Positions 24,962 to 34,210 of a stretch of DNA of 64,000 nt are shown here, piece after piece. The notes under the pieces were generated by a model, which saw only the letters and a list, made by a program, of their open reading frames with translations, searched no databases and was not told the DNA's origin. The stretch lies in assembly GCA_900078775.1 (NCBI GenBank), contig LT549889.1, forward strand, positions 4,340,001-4,404,000, given 5' to 3'. The DNA is from Mycolicibacterium aurum. Its GTDB lineage: Bacteria; Actinomycetota; Actinomycetes; Mycobacteriales; Mycobacteriaceae. The first letter of the stretch is position 1. Each line of letters begins with the position of its first letter. The position numbers and the translations under genes are program-made.

Positions 24962-25911
24962 CGACACCTCCACATCCCCGGGATGCGCTGCTCGCGCTGC
25001 GCGCCGAGATCTCCAAAGCAGTCGTCGGCCAGGACGCCGTGGTGAGCGGGCTGGTCATCGCCCTGCTCTGCCGCGGCCACGTCCTGTTGGAGGGCGTGCC
25101 CGGCGTCGCCAAGACGCTGCTGGTGCGCAGCCTGGCCGCGACCCTGGCGCTGGATTTCAAGCGGGTGCAGTTCACCCCGGACCTGATGCCCGGCGATGTC
25201 ACCGGGTCGCTGGTCTATGACGCCCGCACCGCCGAGTTCGAGTTCCGGGCCGGGCCGGTGTTCACCCATCTGCTGCTGGCCGATGAGATCAACCGCACCC
25301 CACCGAAGACCCAGGCCGCGCTGCTGGAGGCGATGGAGGAACGCCAGGTCACCGTGGACGGTGCACCCCGCCCGCTGCCGGATCCGTTCATCGTGGCGGC
25401 CACCCAGAACCCGATCGAGTACGAGGGCACCTACCAGCTGCCCGAGGCCCAATTGGACCGGTTCCTGCTCAAGCTGAATGTGGCTCTGCCGCCCCGTGAT
25501 CAGGAGATCGCGATCCTGGGCCGGCATGCGGGCGGATTCGACCCGCGCGATCTGTCCGGGCTGACGCCGGTGGCCGGCCCGGCCGAACTCGCCGCGGGGC
25601 GTGACGCTGTCCGTTCCGTCCGGGTGGCCCCGGAGGTCCTCGGCTACCTGGTCGACATCGCCACGGCGACAAGGACTTCCCCGTCGGTACAGCTCGGGGT
25701 GTCCCCGCGCGGCAGCACGGCCCTGCTGGCCACCTCGCGGGCCTGGGCCTGGCTGTCCGGCCGCGAGTACGTCACCCCCGATGATGTGAAGGCGATGGCC
25801 GCGCCGACCCTGCGGCACCGCATCGCGCTGCGCCCGGAGGCCGAACTGGAGGGCGCCGATGCCGACGGTGTGCTGGCCGGGATCCTGGCCTCGGTCCCGG
25901 TGCCACGCTAG
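24958..25911 (+). CDS. moxR: MoxR-type AAA+ ATPase (Rv3692-like)
   Basis: A 317-residue AAA+ ATPase of the MoxR group. Walker A is GVPGVAKT (residues 46-53), Walker B LLLADEIN, and sensor 1 lies in AATQNPIEYEGTYQLPEAQLDR (split here only as a region). MoxR ATPases act as chaperones that mature protein complexes together with DUF58 or VWA partners, here the next gene. The GTG start overlaps the DUF4350 stop by 4 bases. Confidence 0.92.
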   Translation: MTTPPHPRDALLALRAEISKAVVGQDAVVSGLVIALLCRGHVLLEGVPGVAKTLLVRSLAATLALDFKRVQFTPDLMPGDVTGSLVYDARTAEFEFRAGPVFTHLLLADEINRTPPKTQAALLEAMEERQVTVDGAPRPLPDPFIVAATQNPIEYEGTYQLPEAQLDRFLLKLNVALPPRDQEIAILGRHAGGFDPRDLSGLTPVAGPAELAAGRDAVRSVRVAPEVLGYLVDIATATRTSPSVQLGVSPRGSTALLATSRAWAWLSGREYVTPDDVKAMAAPTLRHRIALRPEAELEGADADGVLAGILASVPVPR

Positions 25912-27233
25912 TGATCCTCACCGGTCGGGCGGGTCTGGTGGCCGCGGTGGGCGTCGCGCCGATCGCGCTGTCACCGTGGCCGGCAGCGACTTTCGTCGTC
26001 GTACTGGCGGCGTTGGTGCTGCTGTTCGGCGCCGACGCCGCACTGGCGGCCGCTCCCCGGGCGCTGGCGGTGCGGCGGTCCGGTGACACCTCGGCGCGGC
26101 TCGGGCAGACCGTGGACAGCATCGTCGAGGTGCACAACCCGGGCCGGCGCCGGCTGCGTGGGCAGATCCGGGATGCTTGGGCCCCGAGCGCCCGCCCCAC
26201 CCCGCGCGCCCGGCCGGTGGACATCCCGGCCGGCGGGCGGGCCCGGCTGGTCACCACGCTGGCGCCGGTACGCCGCGGCGATCAAGACGCCGCGCAGGTC
26301 ACCGTGCGCGCCGTCGGCCCACTCGGGCTGGCCGGGCGGCAGTACTCGCATGCCGTGCCGCACCGGGTGCGCATCCTGCCGCCCTTCCTGTCCCGCAAGC
26401 ATCTGCCGTCGCGGTTGGCCAAACTGCGTGAACTCGACGGTGCGGTCCCGGTGCTGATCCGCGGGCAGGGCACCGAATTCGACTCGCTGCGTGAGTATGT
26501 CGTCGGTGACGATGTCCGTTCCATCGACTGGCGCGCGACTGCCCGGCGCGCGGACGTGGTGGTGCGGACCTGGCGGCCCGAACGGGACCGGCGAGTGGTC
26601 ATCGTGCTGGACACCGGCCGGACCGCGGCCGGCCGCATCGGCGTGGATCCCACCCCCACCGATCCGGCCGGGTGGCCGCGCCTGGACTGGTCGATGGACG
26701 CTGCGCTGCTGCTGGCGGCGTTGGCCGCGCGCGCCGGTGACCACGTGGATTTCCTGGCCCACGACCGGGTTTCCCGGGCAGCGGTGTTCAACACGACCCG
26801 CGGGCAGGTGCTGACGTCGCTGGTGACGGCGATGGCGCCGTTGCAGCCGGCGCTGGTGGAGTCCGATACCGCGGCGATGGTGGCCACCATCCATCGCCGG
26901 GTCCGCCGCCGGGCCCTGGTGGTGCTGCTCACCGATCTGAACGCCTCGGCGCTGGACGAGGGGTTGATGTCGGTGCTGCCACAGCTGGCCGGCAGACATC
27001 AGGTGCTGCTGGCCGCGGTCGCCGACCCGCGGGTGGACGCCTTGGCCGCCGGCCGGGCCGATGCGGCGCAGGTCTATGACGCGGCGGCGGCGGAGCGGCT
27101 GCGCAACGATCGGCACGCCATCGCCGCACGGCTGCGCAACCACGGCGTCGACGTCATCGACGCGCTGCCCGATCAGCTCGCACCCGCGCTCGCCGACCGC
27201 TATCTGGCGATGAAGGCCGCCGGCCGGCTCTGA
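25911..27233 (+). CDS. DUF58 domain protein (Rv3693-like)
   Basis: A 440-residue DUF58 protein, the usual partner of MoxR. Two N-terminal hydrophobic helices (about residues 5-22 and 26-45) anchor it; a beta-rich region follows, then the DUF58 motif GTEFDSLREYVVGDDVRSID and WRATARR (about 188-215), and a VWA-like C-terminal half (VVIVLDTGR, VVLLTDLNA). It starts with GTG at 25911, sharing one base with the MoxR stop. It ends directly at the stop of the convergent SpoIIM-like gene. Confidence 0.9.
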   Translation: MILTGRAGLVAAVGVAPIALSPWPAATFVVVLAALVLLFGADAALAAAPRALAVRRSGDTSARLGQTVDSIVEVHNPGRRRLRGQIRDAWAPSARPTPRARPVDIPAGGRARLVTTLAPVRRGDQDAAQVTVRAVGPLGLAGRQYSHAVPHRVRILPPFLSRKHLPSRLAKLRELDGAVPVLIRGQGTEFDSLREYVVGDDVRSIDWRATARRADVVVRTWRPERDRRVVIVLDTGRTAAGRIGVDPTPTDPAGWPRLDWSMDAALLLAALAARAGDHVDFLAHDRVSRAAVFNTTRGQVLTSLVTAMAPLQPALVESDTAAMVATIHRRVRRRALVVLLTDLNASALDEGLMSVLPQLAGRHQVLLAAVADPRVDALAAGRADAAQVYDAAAAERLRNDRHAIAARLRNHGVDVIDALPDQLAPALADRYLAMKAAGRL

Positions 27234-28226
27234 TCAGCCGGTCGGCACCACATCGGGCGCATCGTCGAGGTCTCCGGTCTCCCCGGCCCGGGAGGCCTTG
27301 GCGCCGAAGTGCAGAACGTATGCGAGAAAGGCGATCTCGGCGGCCACACCGATGGCGATCCGGGCCCAGGTCGGCAGCGGGGACGGGGTCACCAGCGCCT
27401 CGATCAGCCCGGAGATCAACAGCACCACCACGAGCCCGCCGGCCACCGACATCACCGCGCGACCACGTTCGGCCAGTACCTGTCCGCGGGGCCGGTCCCC
27501 CGGCGCGATCACCGTCCAGCCCAACCGCATGCCCGCGGCGGCGGCCAGGAACACCGCGGTGAGCTCCAGCAGTCCGTGCGGGGTGAGCAGGCCCAGGAAC
27601 ACGTCCCCCTTGCCGGCCCCGAACATCAGGCCGCCCGACACCCCGACGTTGGCGGCGTTCTGGAACAGCACCCACGGGATCGGCAGTCCCAGCAGAATCG
27701 CGAACACGATGCACTGCGCGGCCACCCAGGCGTTGTTGACCCAGACCCGCAGGGCGAACGAGCCGGCCGGGTTCTCGCTGTAATACCCGGCGAAATCGTG
27801 GTTGATCAACTGCTCGAGTTCGGCCGGGGTACCGATCGCGGCGCGCACCTCCGGACTGCCCGCCACCCAGAACCCGACGAGCACCGCGACGACCAGGAAG
27901 CCCAGCGCCGAGCCGAGCCACCAGCGCCGGCAGTCGTAGGCCACCACCGGGAACGACACCGTCCAGAACCGGACGAATTCGCTGCGCAGCGGCGCGCGTT
28001 CGCCGGTGATCGCGGCGCGCGCCCGGGCGATCAGCCCGGACAGCCGGCCGACCAGCACCGCGTCGGAGGTGGCGCTGCGCACCATGGACAGATGGGTGGA
28101 GACCCGTTGGTAGAGATCGACCAGTTCGTCGATCTCGGCGCCGGTCAGTGTGCGTCGGCGTCTGGTGAGTTCCTCCAGACGGTCCCATGCCGGGCTGTGG
28201 GCGAGCACGAACGCGTCGACATCCAC
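27234..28226 (-). CDS. Stage II sporulation protein M-like membrane protein (Rv3694c-like)
   Basis: A 330-residue protein with an N-terminal helical cytosolic part (VDVDAFVLAHSPAWDRLEELTRR) and about five membrane helices of the SpoIIM/DUF95 type (FAGYYSENPAGSFALRVWVNN, split as a region). Such proteins are often encoded with RDD and MoxR genes in non-sporulating actinobacteria. The GTG 28226 is chosen because a TAGGAT box on the minus strand (28239-28234) ends 7 bases before it; the open frame further upstream crosses the divergent promoter. Confidence 0.85.
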   Translation of the reverse strand: MDVDAFVLAHSPAWDRLEELTRRRRTLTGAEIDELVDLYQRVSTHLSMVRSATSDAVLVGRLSGLIARARAAITGERAPLRSEFVRFWTVSFPVVAYDCRRWWLGSALGFLVVAVLVGFWVAGSPEVRAAIGTPAELEQLINHDFAGYYSENPAGSFALRVWVNNAWVAAQCIVFAILLGLPIPWVLFQNAANVGVSGGLMFGAGKGDVFLGLLTPHGLLELTAVFLAAAAGMRLGWTVIAPGDRPRGQVLAERGRAVMSVAGGLVVVLLISGLIEALVTPSPLPTWARIAIGVAAEIAFLAYVLHFGAKASRAGETGDLDDAPDVVPTG

Positions 28227-28233
28227 GGCTGCG

Positions 28234-28246
28234 ATCCTAGTAGCGT
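28234..28246. promoter_or_regulatory. Back-to-back -10 boxes of a divergent leaderless promoter pair
   Basis: The minus strand reads TAGGAT at 28239-28234, 7 bases before the GTG of the SpoIIM-like gene; the plus strand reads TAGCGT at 28241-28246, 7 bases before the ATG of the RDD gene. Only one base separates the two -10 boxes, so both transcripts start within a 28-base region. Confidence 0.55.
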
Positions 28247-28253
28247 CGCGGGC

Positions 28254-29021
28254 ATGGCGTTGCAGCCCGAACCCCTGGTGACCGGCGATGCCGTGCAACT
28301 CGACGTGTCGATCGCGCAGTTGCCGGTGCGCGCGCTGGCCGCGCTGATCGACGTCACCGTGATGGCCGCCGGCTACGCGGTGCTGACCGTGCTGTGGGCG
28401 TTGACCCTGCGTGAGTTCGACCCGGCGCTGTCGGCGGCCGTGCTGATCATCTTCATGGTGTTGGTGCTGGTCGGGTATCCGGTGGTGTTCGAGACCGCGA
28501 CGCGCGGCCGGTCACTGGGCAAGATGGCGCTGGGGTTGCGCGTGGTGTCCGACGACGGTGGCCCGGAACGGTTGCGGCAGGCGGCTTTTCGCGCGCTGGC
28601 CGGCGTCGTCGAGATCTGGATGCTGACCGGCGGGCCCGCGGTCATCTGCAGCATGATCTCACCGCGGGGCAAGCGGATCGGGGATGTGTTCGCCGGCACC
28701 ATGGTGATCAGCGAGCGGGCGCCGCGGCTGAATCCGCCGCCGCCGATGCCGCCGGAACTGGCGTGGTGGGCGGCCACCCTGCAGTTGTCCGGGCTGGCGC
28801 CCGAGCAGGCCGAGATGGCGCGACAGTTCTTGGCCCGGGCCACCCAGTTGCAGCCCGACCTGCGTCAGCAGATGGGGCTGCGGATCGCCGCGGACGTGGC
28901 GGCCCGGATCTCCCCGCCGCCCCCGCCCGGGGTGCCGCCGGAGCGGATGCTGGCCGCGGTGCTGGCCGAACGGCACCGCCGCGAGCTGGCACGACTACAG
29001 GGTTTGCCGCCCTACCGCTAG
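28254..29021 (+). CDS. RDD-family membrane protein (Rv3695-like)
   Basis: A 255-residue RDD protein. The first conserved block is PVRALAALIDVTVM (the R and D of RDD), with about three membrane helices and GRSLGKMALGLRVV. The C-terminal third is a Pro-rich, cytosolic helical tail. RDD proteins may transport small solutes; no substrate is known for this group. The gene shares a compact divergent promoter with the SpoIIM-like gene. Confidence 0.88.
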   Translation: MALQPEPLVTGDAVQLDVSIAQLPVRALAALIDVTVMAAGYAVLTVLWALTLREFDPALSAAVLIIFMVLVLVGYPVVFETATRGRSLGKMALGLRVVSDDGGPERLRQAAFRALAGVVEIWMLTGGPAVICSMISPRGKRIGDVFAGTMVISERAPRLNPPPPMPPELAWWAATLQLSGLAPEQAEMARQFLARATQLQPDLRQQMGLRIAADVAARISPPPPPGVPPERMLAAVLAERHRRELARLQGLPPYR

Positions 29022-29022
29022 A

Positions 29023-29065
29023 AACGAGACACCGATGTCTCATTTTGAACCTTCGCTGGTACAGT
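29023..29065 (+). promoter_or_regulatory. TetR operator and leaderless promoter
   Basis: Inverted repeat AACGAGACA-CCGA-TGTCTCATT (29023-29044; 8 of 9 pairs) followed by a -10 box TACAGT (29060-29065), which ends 7 bases before the TetR ATG. The operator covers the -35 region, so the TetR protein should repress its own operon. Confidence 0.7.
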
Positions 29066-29072
29066 ATGCGCC

Positions 29073-29636
29073 ATGACTGTCTCCGAGGTGGCCGAAACCG
29101 GCGTGCGTGGCCGCACCCGGCGCGCGATTGTCGATGCCGCCATCTCGGTGCTCATCGACAATCCGGCGGCCACCCTCGCTGACATCGCCGCCGTCGCGGG
29201 CGTCGGCCGCAGCACCCTGCACCGGTACTTCCCCGAACGCATCGACCTGCTCAAAGCAGTCGGCATGCAGGTACACGCGGCCAGCACCGCCGCGATCGAA
29301 GCGGCCGACCCGAGCTGCGGCCCGGTCCTGGAAGCGTTGCGCCGGGTGGTCGAAAGCCAGCTCGACCTCGGCCCGATCGTGCTCTACATCTATACCGAGC
29401 CGACCCTGCTGGCCGACCCCGAACTCGTGGCCTACTTCGAGACCGGGGACGAGGCGATCGCCGAGATCCTGTCCCGGGCCAGCGCGGACCGGCCGGAGTT
29501 TCCGCCCGGGTGGGCGCGGCGGGTGTTCTGGTTTCTGCTGCTGGCCGGGTACGAGGCCATCAAGCAGGACCGCACCCCGCGCCACCAGGTCGTCGACGCC
29601 ATCATGCACAGCCTCACCAAGGGAACCATCACATGA
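29073..29636 (+). CDS. TetR-family repressor of the adjacent MFS pump
   Basis: A 187-residue TetR regulator. The N-terminal HTH lies at about residues 13-60 (TLADIAAVAGVGRSTLHRYFPER); the C-terminal ligand domain is not specific to a known subgroup. It overlaps the MFS gene by 4 bases and has a palindromic operator just upstream, the standard layout of a drug- or metabolite-sensing repressor-pump pair. The mRNA is probably leaderless. Confidence 0.9.
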   Translation: MTVSEVAETGVRGRTRRAIVDAAISVLIDNPAATLADIAAVAGVGRSTLHRYFPERIDLLKAVGMQVHAASTAAIEAADPSCGPVLEALRRVVESQLDLGPIVLYIYTEPTLLADPELVAYFETGDEAIAEILSRASADRPEFPPGWARRVFWFLLLAGYEAIKQDRTPRHQVVDAIMHSLTKGTIT

Positions 29637-31147
29637 CCACCCGGTCACTCACTCCGCCGCCGACCAGCACACCGCGACGCGCCTGGATAGCGCTCGCCGT
29701 CCTGGCCCTCCCGGTCATGCTGATCGCCATCGACAACACCGTGCTGGCCTTCGCGCTGCCGGTGATCGCCGAGGACTTCCGTCCGCCGGCGTCCACCCAG
29801 CTCTGGATCGTCGATGTCTACTCGTTGGTGCTGGCCGCGCTGCTGGTCACGATGGGCAGCCTCGGGGACCGTCTCGGCCGGCGCCGGCTGCTGATGGTCG
29901 GCGGCACCGGGTTCATGGTGGTGTCGGCTGCGGCGGCGTTCGCGCCGAGCGCCGAGATGCTGGTCCTCGCGCGCGGTGCGCTGGGCGTATTCGGCGCCAT
30001 GCTGATGCCGTCCACCCTGTCGCTGATCCGCAACATCTTCACCGATGCGTCGGCCCGCCGGCTGGCGATCGCCATCTGGGCCTCCTGCTTCACCGCGGGG
30101 TCCACCCTGGGGCCGATCGTCGGCGGTGCACTACTGCAGCATTTCCATTGGGGTGCGGTGTTTTTGATCGCGGTACCGATCCTGCTGCCACTGATCATCC
30201 TGGGCCCCAAGCTGATCCCGGAGTCCCGTGACCCGAATCCGGGGCCGATGGATCCGGTCAGCGTGGTGCTGTCGTTCGCGGCGATGCTGCCGCTGGTGTG
30301 GGCGATCAAGACCGGTGCGCATGACGGCCTGTCGGTCCTGGTGCTGGCGGCCGCCGCGGTCGGTATCGCGGCGGGCACATTGTTCGTGCGCCGGCAGAAC
30401 CGCCGCGACATCCCGATGCTGGACATGGAGCTGTTCCGCTCCGCGCCGTTCACCTCTTCGGTGCTGGCCAACTTCCTGTCGATCGTCGGCCTGATCGGGT
30501 TCATCTTCTTCGTGTCCCAGCACCTGCAGCTGGTACTCGGGTTGAGCCCGCTGGCAGCGGGGCTGGTGACGCTCCCCGGCGCGGTGGTGTCGATGGTCGC
30601 CGGCATCTCGGTGGTCAAGGCGGCCAAGCGTTTCAGTCCGCAGGCCCTGATGGTGGTCGGCCTGGTATTCGTGGCCGCGGGGTTCATCCTGATCCTGCTG
30701 TTCCGGCACGACCTGTCGGTCGCGGCGATCATCGCCTCGTTCGTGGTGCTGGAGTTCGGCGTCGGCGTCTCGCAGACGGTATCCAACGACACCATCGTGG
30801 CCTCGGTGCCACCGGAGAAAGCCGGTGCGGCATCGGCGGTTTCGGAAACCGCCTACGAGTTGGGCGCGGTGGTCGGTGCGGCCACCCTGGGCACCATCTT
30901 CACCGCGTTCTACCGGGCGAACGTCACCATTCCGGCCGGGTTGAGCCCGTCCCAGGCCGGGGACGCCGCCGAGAGCATCGGCGGCGCGACGGCGGTGGCC
31001 GGCGAGTTGCCGGGCCCGACGGCCGAGAAACTCCTGGAGTCGGCGCACGCCGCGTTCGACTCGGGGATCGCCCCGACCGCGATCATCGCGGCGACGCTGG
31101 TTCTCGCCGCCGCGATGATCGTCACGGTCGCCTTCCGGCGGGTCTGA
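29633..31147 (+). CDS. DHA2-family (14-TM) MFS drug efflux transporter
   Basis: A 504-residue major facilitator of the EmrB/QacA/Stp type with about 14 helices. Motif D1 is seen in IAIDNTVLAFALPVIAEDF, motif A in GSLGDRLGRRRLL, and motif C in AGSTLGPIVGG. Relatives export dyes, antiseptics and drugs using the proton gradient. It is co-translated with the TetR gene upstream. The substrate cannot be told. Confidence 0.9.
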   Translation: MTTRSLTPPPTSTPRRAWIALAVLALPVMLIAIDNTVLAFALPVIAEDFRPPASTQLWIVDVYSLVLAALLVTMGSLGDRLGRRRLLMVGGTGFMVVSAAAAFAPSAEMLVLARGALGVFGAMLMPSTLSLIRNIFTDASARRLAIAIWASCFTAGSTLGPIVGGALLQHFHWGAVFLIAVPILLPLIILGPKLIPESRDPNPGPMDPVSVVLSFAAMLPLVWAIKTGAHDGLSVLVLAAAAVGIAAGTLFVRRQNRRDIPMLDMELFRSAPFTSSVLANFLSIVGLIGFIFFVSQHLQLVLGLSPLAAGLVTLPGAVVSMVAGISVVKAAKRFSPQALMVVGLVFVAAGFILILLFRHDLSVAAIIASFVVLEFGVGVSQTVSNDTIVASVPPEKAGAASAVSETAYELGAVVGAATLGTIFTAFYRANVTIPAGLSPSQAGDAAESIGGATAVAGELPGPTAEKLLESAHAAFDSGIAPTAIIAATLVLAAAMIVTVAFRRV

Positions 31148-32308
31148 TCAGGCTGCCGCCCGCGGGTTTCCGGCCCGCTTGGGCGAGGTCTTGCCCGAGG
31201 CAGCCTTCTTGAGGCTGGGCCGGGCCGCGGCCGGTTCGGCCTCCTCGGGCTCCTCGATCGCCACCTCTTCGGCGGGAGTCTCGGCCGCGTCCTCGGCGTC
31301 CTCGGCGGGCGCCTCGGCCGGGGCCTCCTGCGCGGGCTCCGCCGGGGTCTGCCCGACCGGCGCCTCGACCGGGGTGTCGGCATTGCTGACCGGCGTCACC
31401 GCCGGTGCGCCGGCGTCGGCCTCGGCACCCGGGATGGCGATCGTCACGGTGGGTGCGTCGATCTCGGGCACCGTCGCCACGGATGCGGCCAGGTTCGCCG
31501 TCCGCACGACCGGGTTCGGTTGACCGGCCTTGAGCGCGTTGACGATTACGGTCCTGATGTAGGGGACCGTCTGGACCATGAAGTCGCTGATGTGGGTGAT
31601 CGTGTTCAGCAGGACGTCGGCGACACCGTTCTGGACGGCATTGATGATGTTGATCGGATTGAGCGTGCCGATCGACCGGAGCACGGATTCGGTGACGGTG
31701 ACGAGGTTCTGCAGAACCGGCGTGGTGCCCACCGGGAAGCCGATCCCGATGAACGTCTGTGTCAGTGCGACGGTGAGCGCCAGTCCGGTCTCGAATGCCG
31801 CCCCGACGAGCGCCTGGCCGACGGCGAACGGGCGCTGGGCGGCCTCCTGGAGTGGGACGGTCACCCCGGAGATGAAATTGAGGATCGGCATCAGACCACT
31901 CGCCACCAGGCTGTCGATCGCGCCGTTGACATCGCCGGTCCGCAGGATGGCGCCGGCGGCGTTCAGTGCGGCGGGCAGGCCGGCCACGAGTTCCCCGATC
32001 GCGGCGCCGCCGTCGTCGATGGCCTGCAAGAGCTTCTGGACGGTGAACCGCTGATTGGCGAACACCTGGCGCAGGATGGGGAACGGATCGGCGAATTCGG
32101 CCTGCAGGGTTTCCCGGATGAGGTCCCCGGCGGCGTTGACCACCGGCTTGAAGACGGTGATCGGGTTGTCGATCGATGCCGCGAGCGCGATCGCGGGGGG
32201 TGGACTCAGGTCCGGATGGGGCGCGATGGGCGTCACCGCGATCACGCTCGCGCCCACCAACGCCACCCCGGCGGTGATGTACGGCTTCATGGTCAACTGC
32301 ATGGACAT
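31148..32308 (-). CDS. Exported GjpA-like (porin-like) protein with acidic/basic tail
   Basis: A 386-residue exported protein. The N-terminus MSMQLTMKPYITAGVALVGASVIAVTP is a signal-like segment (shown as region residues 1-27), typical of a mycobacterial family that automated annotation calls GjpA-like outer-membrane porin. The middle (40-285) is amphipathic and hydrophobic. From about residue 290 there is an Ala/Pro/Glu-rich acidic stretch and then a Lys-rich end (SLKKAASGKTSPKR). An ATG at 32302 is also possible, but AAGGG lies about 9 bases before 32308. Pore function is only an inference. It is convergent with the MFS gene (0-base gap). Confidence 0.65.
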   Translation of the reverse strand: MSMQLTMKPYITAGVALVGASVIAVTPIAPHPDLSPPPAIALAASIDNPITVFKPVVNAAGDLIRETLQAEFADPFPILRQVFANQRFTVQKLLQAIDDGGAAIGELVAGLPAALNAAGAILRTGDVNGAIDSLVASGLMPILNFISGVTVPLQEAAQRPFAVGQALVGAAFETGLALTVALTQTFIGIGFPVGTTPVLQNLVTVTESVLRSIGTLNPINIINAVQNGVADVLLNTITHISDFMVQTVPYIRTVIVNALKAGQPNPVVRTANLAASVATVPEIDAPTVTIAIPGAEADAGAPAVTPVSNADTPVEAPVGQTPAEPAQEAPAEAPAEDAEDAAETPAEEVAIEEPEEAEPAAARPSLKKAASGKTSPKRAGNPRAAA

Positions 32309-32348
32309 GGTTTGCCAACCCTTCGTGGAGTTCCCCCGGACCGGACAC

Positions 32349-32376
32349 AACTTACTCAGGGGTAAGTTGACGTCAA
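32349..32376 (-). promoter_or_regulatory. Promoter with overlapping TetR-type operator for the GjpA-like gene
   Basis: On the minus strand: -35 TTGACG (32376-32371), 16-base spacer, -10 TAAGTT (32354-32349). A perfect inverted repeat AACTTAC-N6-GTAAGTT (32349-32368) covers the -10 and most of the spacer, the shape of a TetR-family operator. Start of translation is about 40 bases downstream. Confidence 0.6.
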
Positions 32377-32797
32377 GCGCGATTTGTAAAATGGCAGCAT
32401 GCGCCAAGTGTTGCGCGGCAGCACTTTGCGAGATGCGGACGTTGCTGTTGAGGGCCATTTTCTAGGCGATGCGACAACTCGGCAAACGGGCGTACACACA
32501 AGATTGATCGTTACCAACGGAAACTAAATCAGTCTTACTCTATCGACCGCAAAGAGTTTGCTGGACTGAAGTTACCAACCGGTACGACCTGCGTGATTCG
32601 GCCCACAACACGCCATCCGAGTGGTTTGCACCACCGTCGCGGGCCGCCGGCTCGACATGCCGGCACCGGCGGTCGTCGCACACCCGAGGGCGGAGTTCCA
32701 GCAACCGGCCCGCGCGCGGCCCGACCGGTTGCCGGCATCGTTCAACCCGGGGATGCGGGTGCGGTTTGAACGCGTCCACATGGTGAGACGGACGTGG
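32377..32797. other. 421-base intergenic stretch without recognised gene
   Basis: Region between the GjpA-like promoter and the end of the carotenoid oxygenase gene. Short open frames exist on both strands but none has a convincing ribosome site, domain or codon pattern. It is more AT-rich around 32440-32580 than its surroundings. No repeat, tRNA or strong hairpin was found. Confidence 0.5.
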
Positions 32798-34114
32798 TTA
32801 CGCGCCGACCCAGTTGCCGTGGAAACCGAACGGGACCCGTTGCGGGAGCGCAATGATCGCCACCGGCGCCCCGGAGAAATCGGCGGCATCGAGGATCACG
32901 AGATCGCTGCCGTTGCGCACCGGGTCGTAGACGTAACTCAGGTACCAGCCGCTGCTCTCGTCGGCCTCGCCAGGGCCGGGCACGAACACGGCCTCACCGG
33001 ATACGCCCGGGCCGAAGTCGTGCGTCTGCGCCGATCCGGTTGACAGGTCGTGGCGCACCAGGTCGCTGTCGCCGACCGAGACCGCGTACCGCGCCGGCAG
33101 CCCGGCCAGCCGGTCGTCGATCCGGGGGAACTCGACGGCACGGTCATCGAGTTGGCGTTCGCGCACCACGCCGGTGCCCAGATCGATCCGCCACTCCCAC
33201 AGCACCGCCTGCTGATCGAAGCCGCCGCTGTCGCGCCAGAGCTCCTGATATCGAGCCGCCTGCAACACAATCGAGTTCGCGTCGTCGTAGGCGTTGGCGA
33301 CATGGAACACGTAGCACGGGTCGATCTCGAACCAGCGGATCGCACCGAACGGGTCGTCGCGGCGCAGCACGCCGAACCGCGCGCCGTGGCTGTCACTCCA
33401 GCGGTAGGGCATGTCACCGGGTTGACCGACGGCGACGTTCAGATCGAAGACCACCGGTAGATCCATGAAGATGACGTGGCCGGAGGTCATGGCGAAGTCG
33501 TGCATCATGGTGTGCGCCTTGACATCCACCGGCCGGTTGATGGTCAGCTCGCCGTCCGCGTTCACCCGGTGATAGCTGACATAGGGCTCGACGATGCTGC
33601 CGTAGCCGAAGAAGTGCATCTCGCCGGTGATCGGGCAGATCTTCGGGTGCGCGGTCATCGAGTTGGCCAGCTTGCCGCCGAAATCGTAGGCACCCAACGT
33701 CTCCAGCTCATTGCTGATCTCGTACGGAAACGAGGATTCGACCAGCGCCAGCGTCTTACCCGCATGGTTGACGACGTGCGTGTTCGACGTGGCCGCCCGC
33801 AGATTGCGCGTCCCGTCGCGGTTGTAGAGCGGGAAGTCCTCGACGAAGCTGTCGGTCCGCACCCACCGATTGCGGTACCACTTGGCGGCCCCGCCCTCGA
33901 TGCGGACGCCGTGGATCATGCCGTCGCCCATGAACCAGTGCGCGGTCGGCTGGCGCGGGTTCGGGCCGTTGCGCAGATACCAGCCGTCGATCTCGGGTGG
34001 GATGGCGCCTTGCACCGGGAGGTCGTTCTCGGTGAGTTCGTCCGCGACGGGCGCGTAGTTGCCGCGCAGGAAGAAGTCCCCGGTGGTGGGCAGCGCCGAT
34101 TCAGTGGTGGACAT
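32798..34114 (-). CDS. Carotenoid cleavage oxygenase
   Basis: A 438-residue carotenoid/lignostilbene oxygenase, a seven-bladed propeller with four His ligands to Fe(II). Candidate ligands are in TAHPKICP, MMHDFAMT, VFHVANAYDD and the C-terminal FGFHGNW. The N-terminal RNGPNPRQP and HWFMGDGMIHG blocks are typical. Such enzymes cleave carotenoids or stilbene-like compounds with O2; the substrate is not readable. Start ATG 34114; a GTG lies one codon upstream. It is divergent from the PadR gene. Confidence 0.9.
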   Translation of the reverse strand: MSTTESALPTTGDFFLRGNYAPVADELTENDLPVQGAIPPEIDGWYLRNGPNPRQPTAHWFMGDGMIHGVRIEGGAAKWYRNRWVRTDSFVEDFPLYNRDGTRNLRAATSNTHVVNHAGKTLALVESSFPYEISNELETLGAYDFGGKLANSMTAHPKICPITGEMHFFGYGSIVEPYVSYHRVNADGELTINRPVDVKAHTMMHDFAMTSGHVIFMDLPVVFDLNVAVGQPGDMPYRWSDSHGARFGVLRRDDPFGAIRWFEIDPCYVFHVANAYDDANSIVLQAARYQELWRDSGGFDQQAVLWEWRIDLGTGVVRERQLDDRAVEFPRIDDRLAGLPARYAVSVGDSDLVRHDLSTGSAQTHDFGPGVSGEAVFVPGPGEADESSGWYLSYVYDPVRNGSDLVILDAADFSGAPVAIIALPQRVPFGFHGNWVGA

Positions 34115-34210
34115 CACACCACGATCTCACACCCGAAAGGCCATTGCATCGCGATAGTTGCCGATATATCGTCGACGCATCGAATCAATCGCGGAAGAAG
34201 GAAGCGATTC

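Noticed and set aside
32535..32779. Small open frames between the GjpA-like gene and the carotenoid oxygenase
   Set aside because: No ribosome site, no conserved features, Arg/Pro-rich composition as in random high-GC frames.
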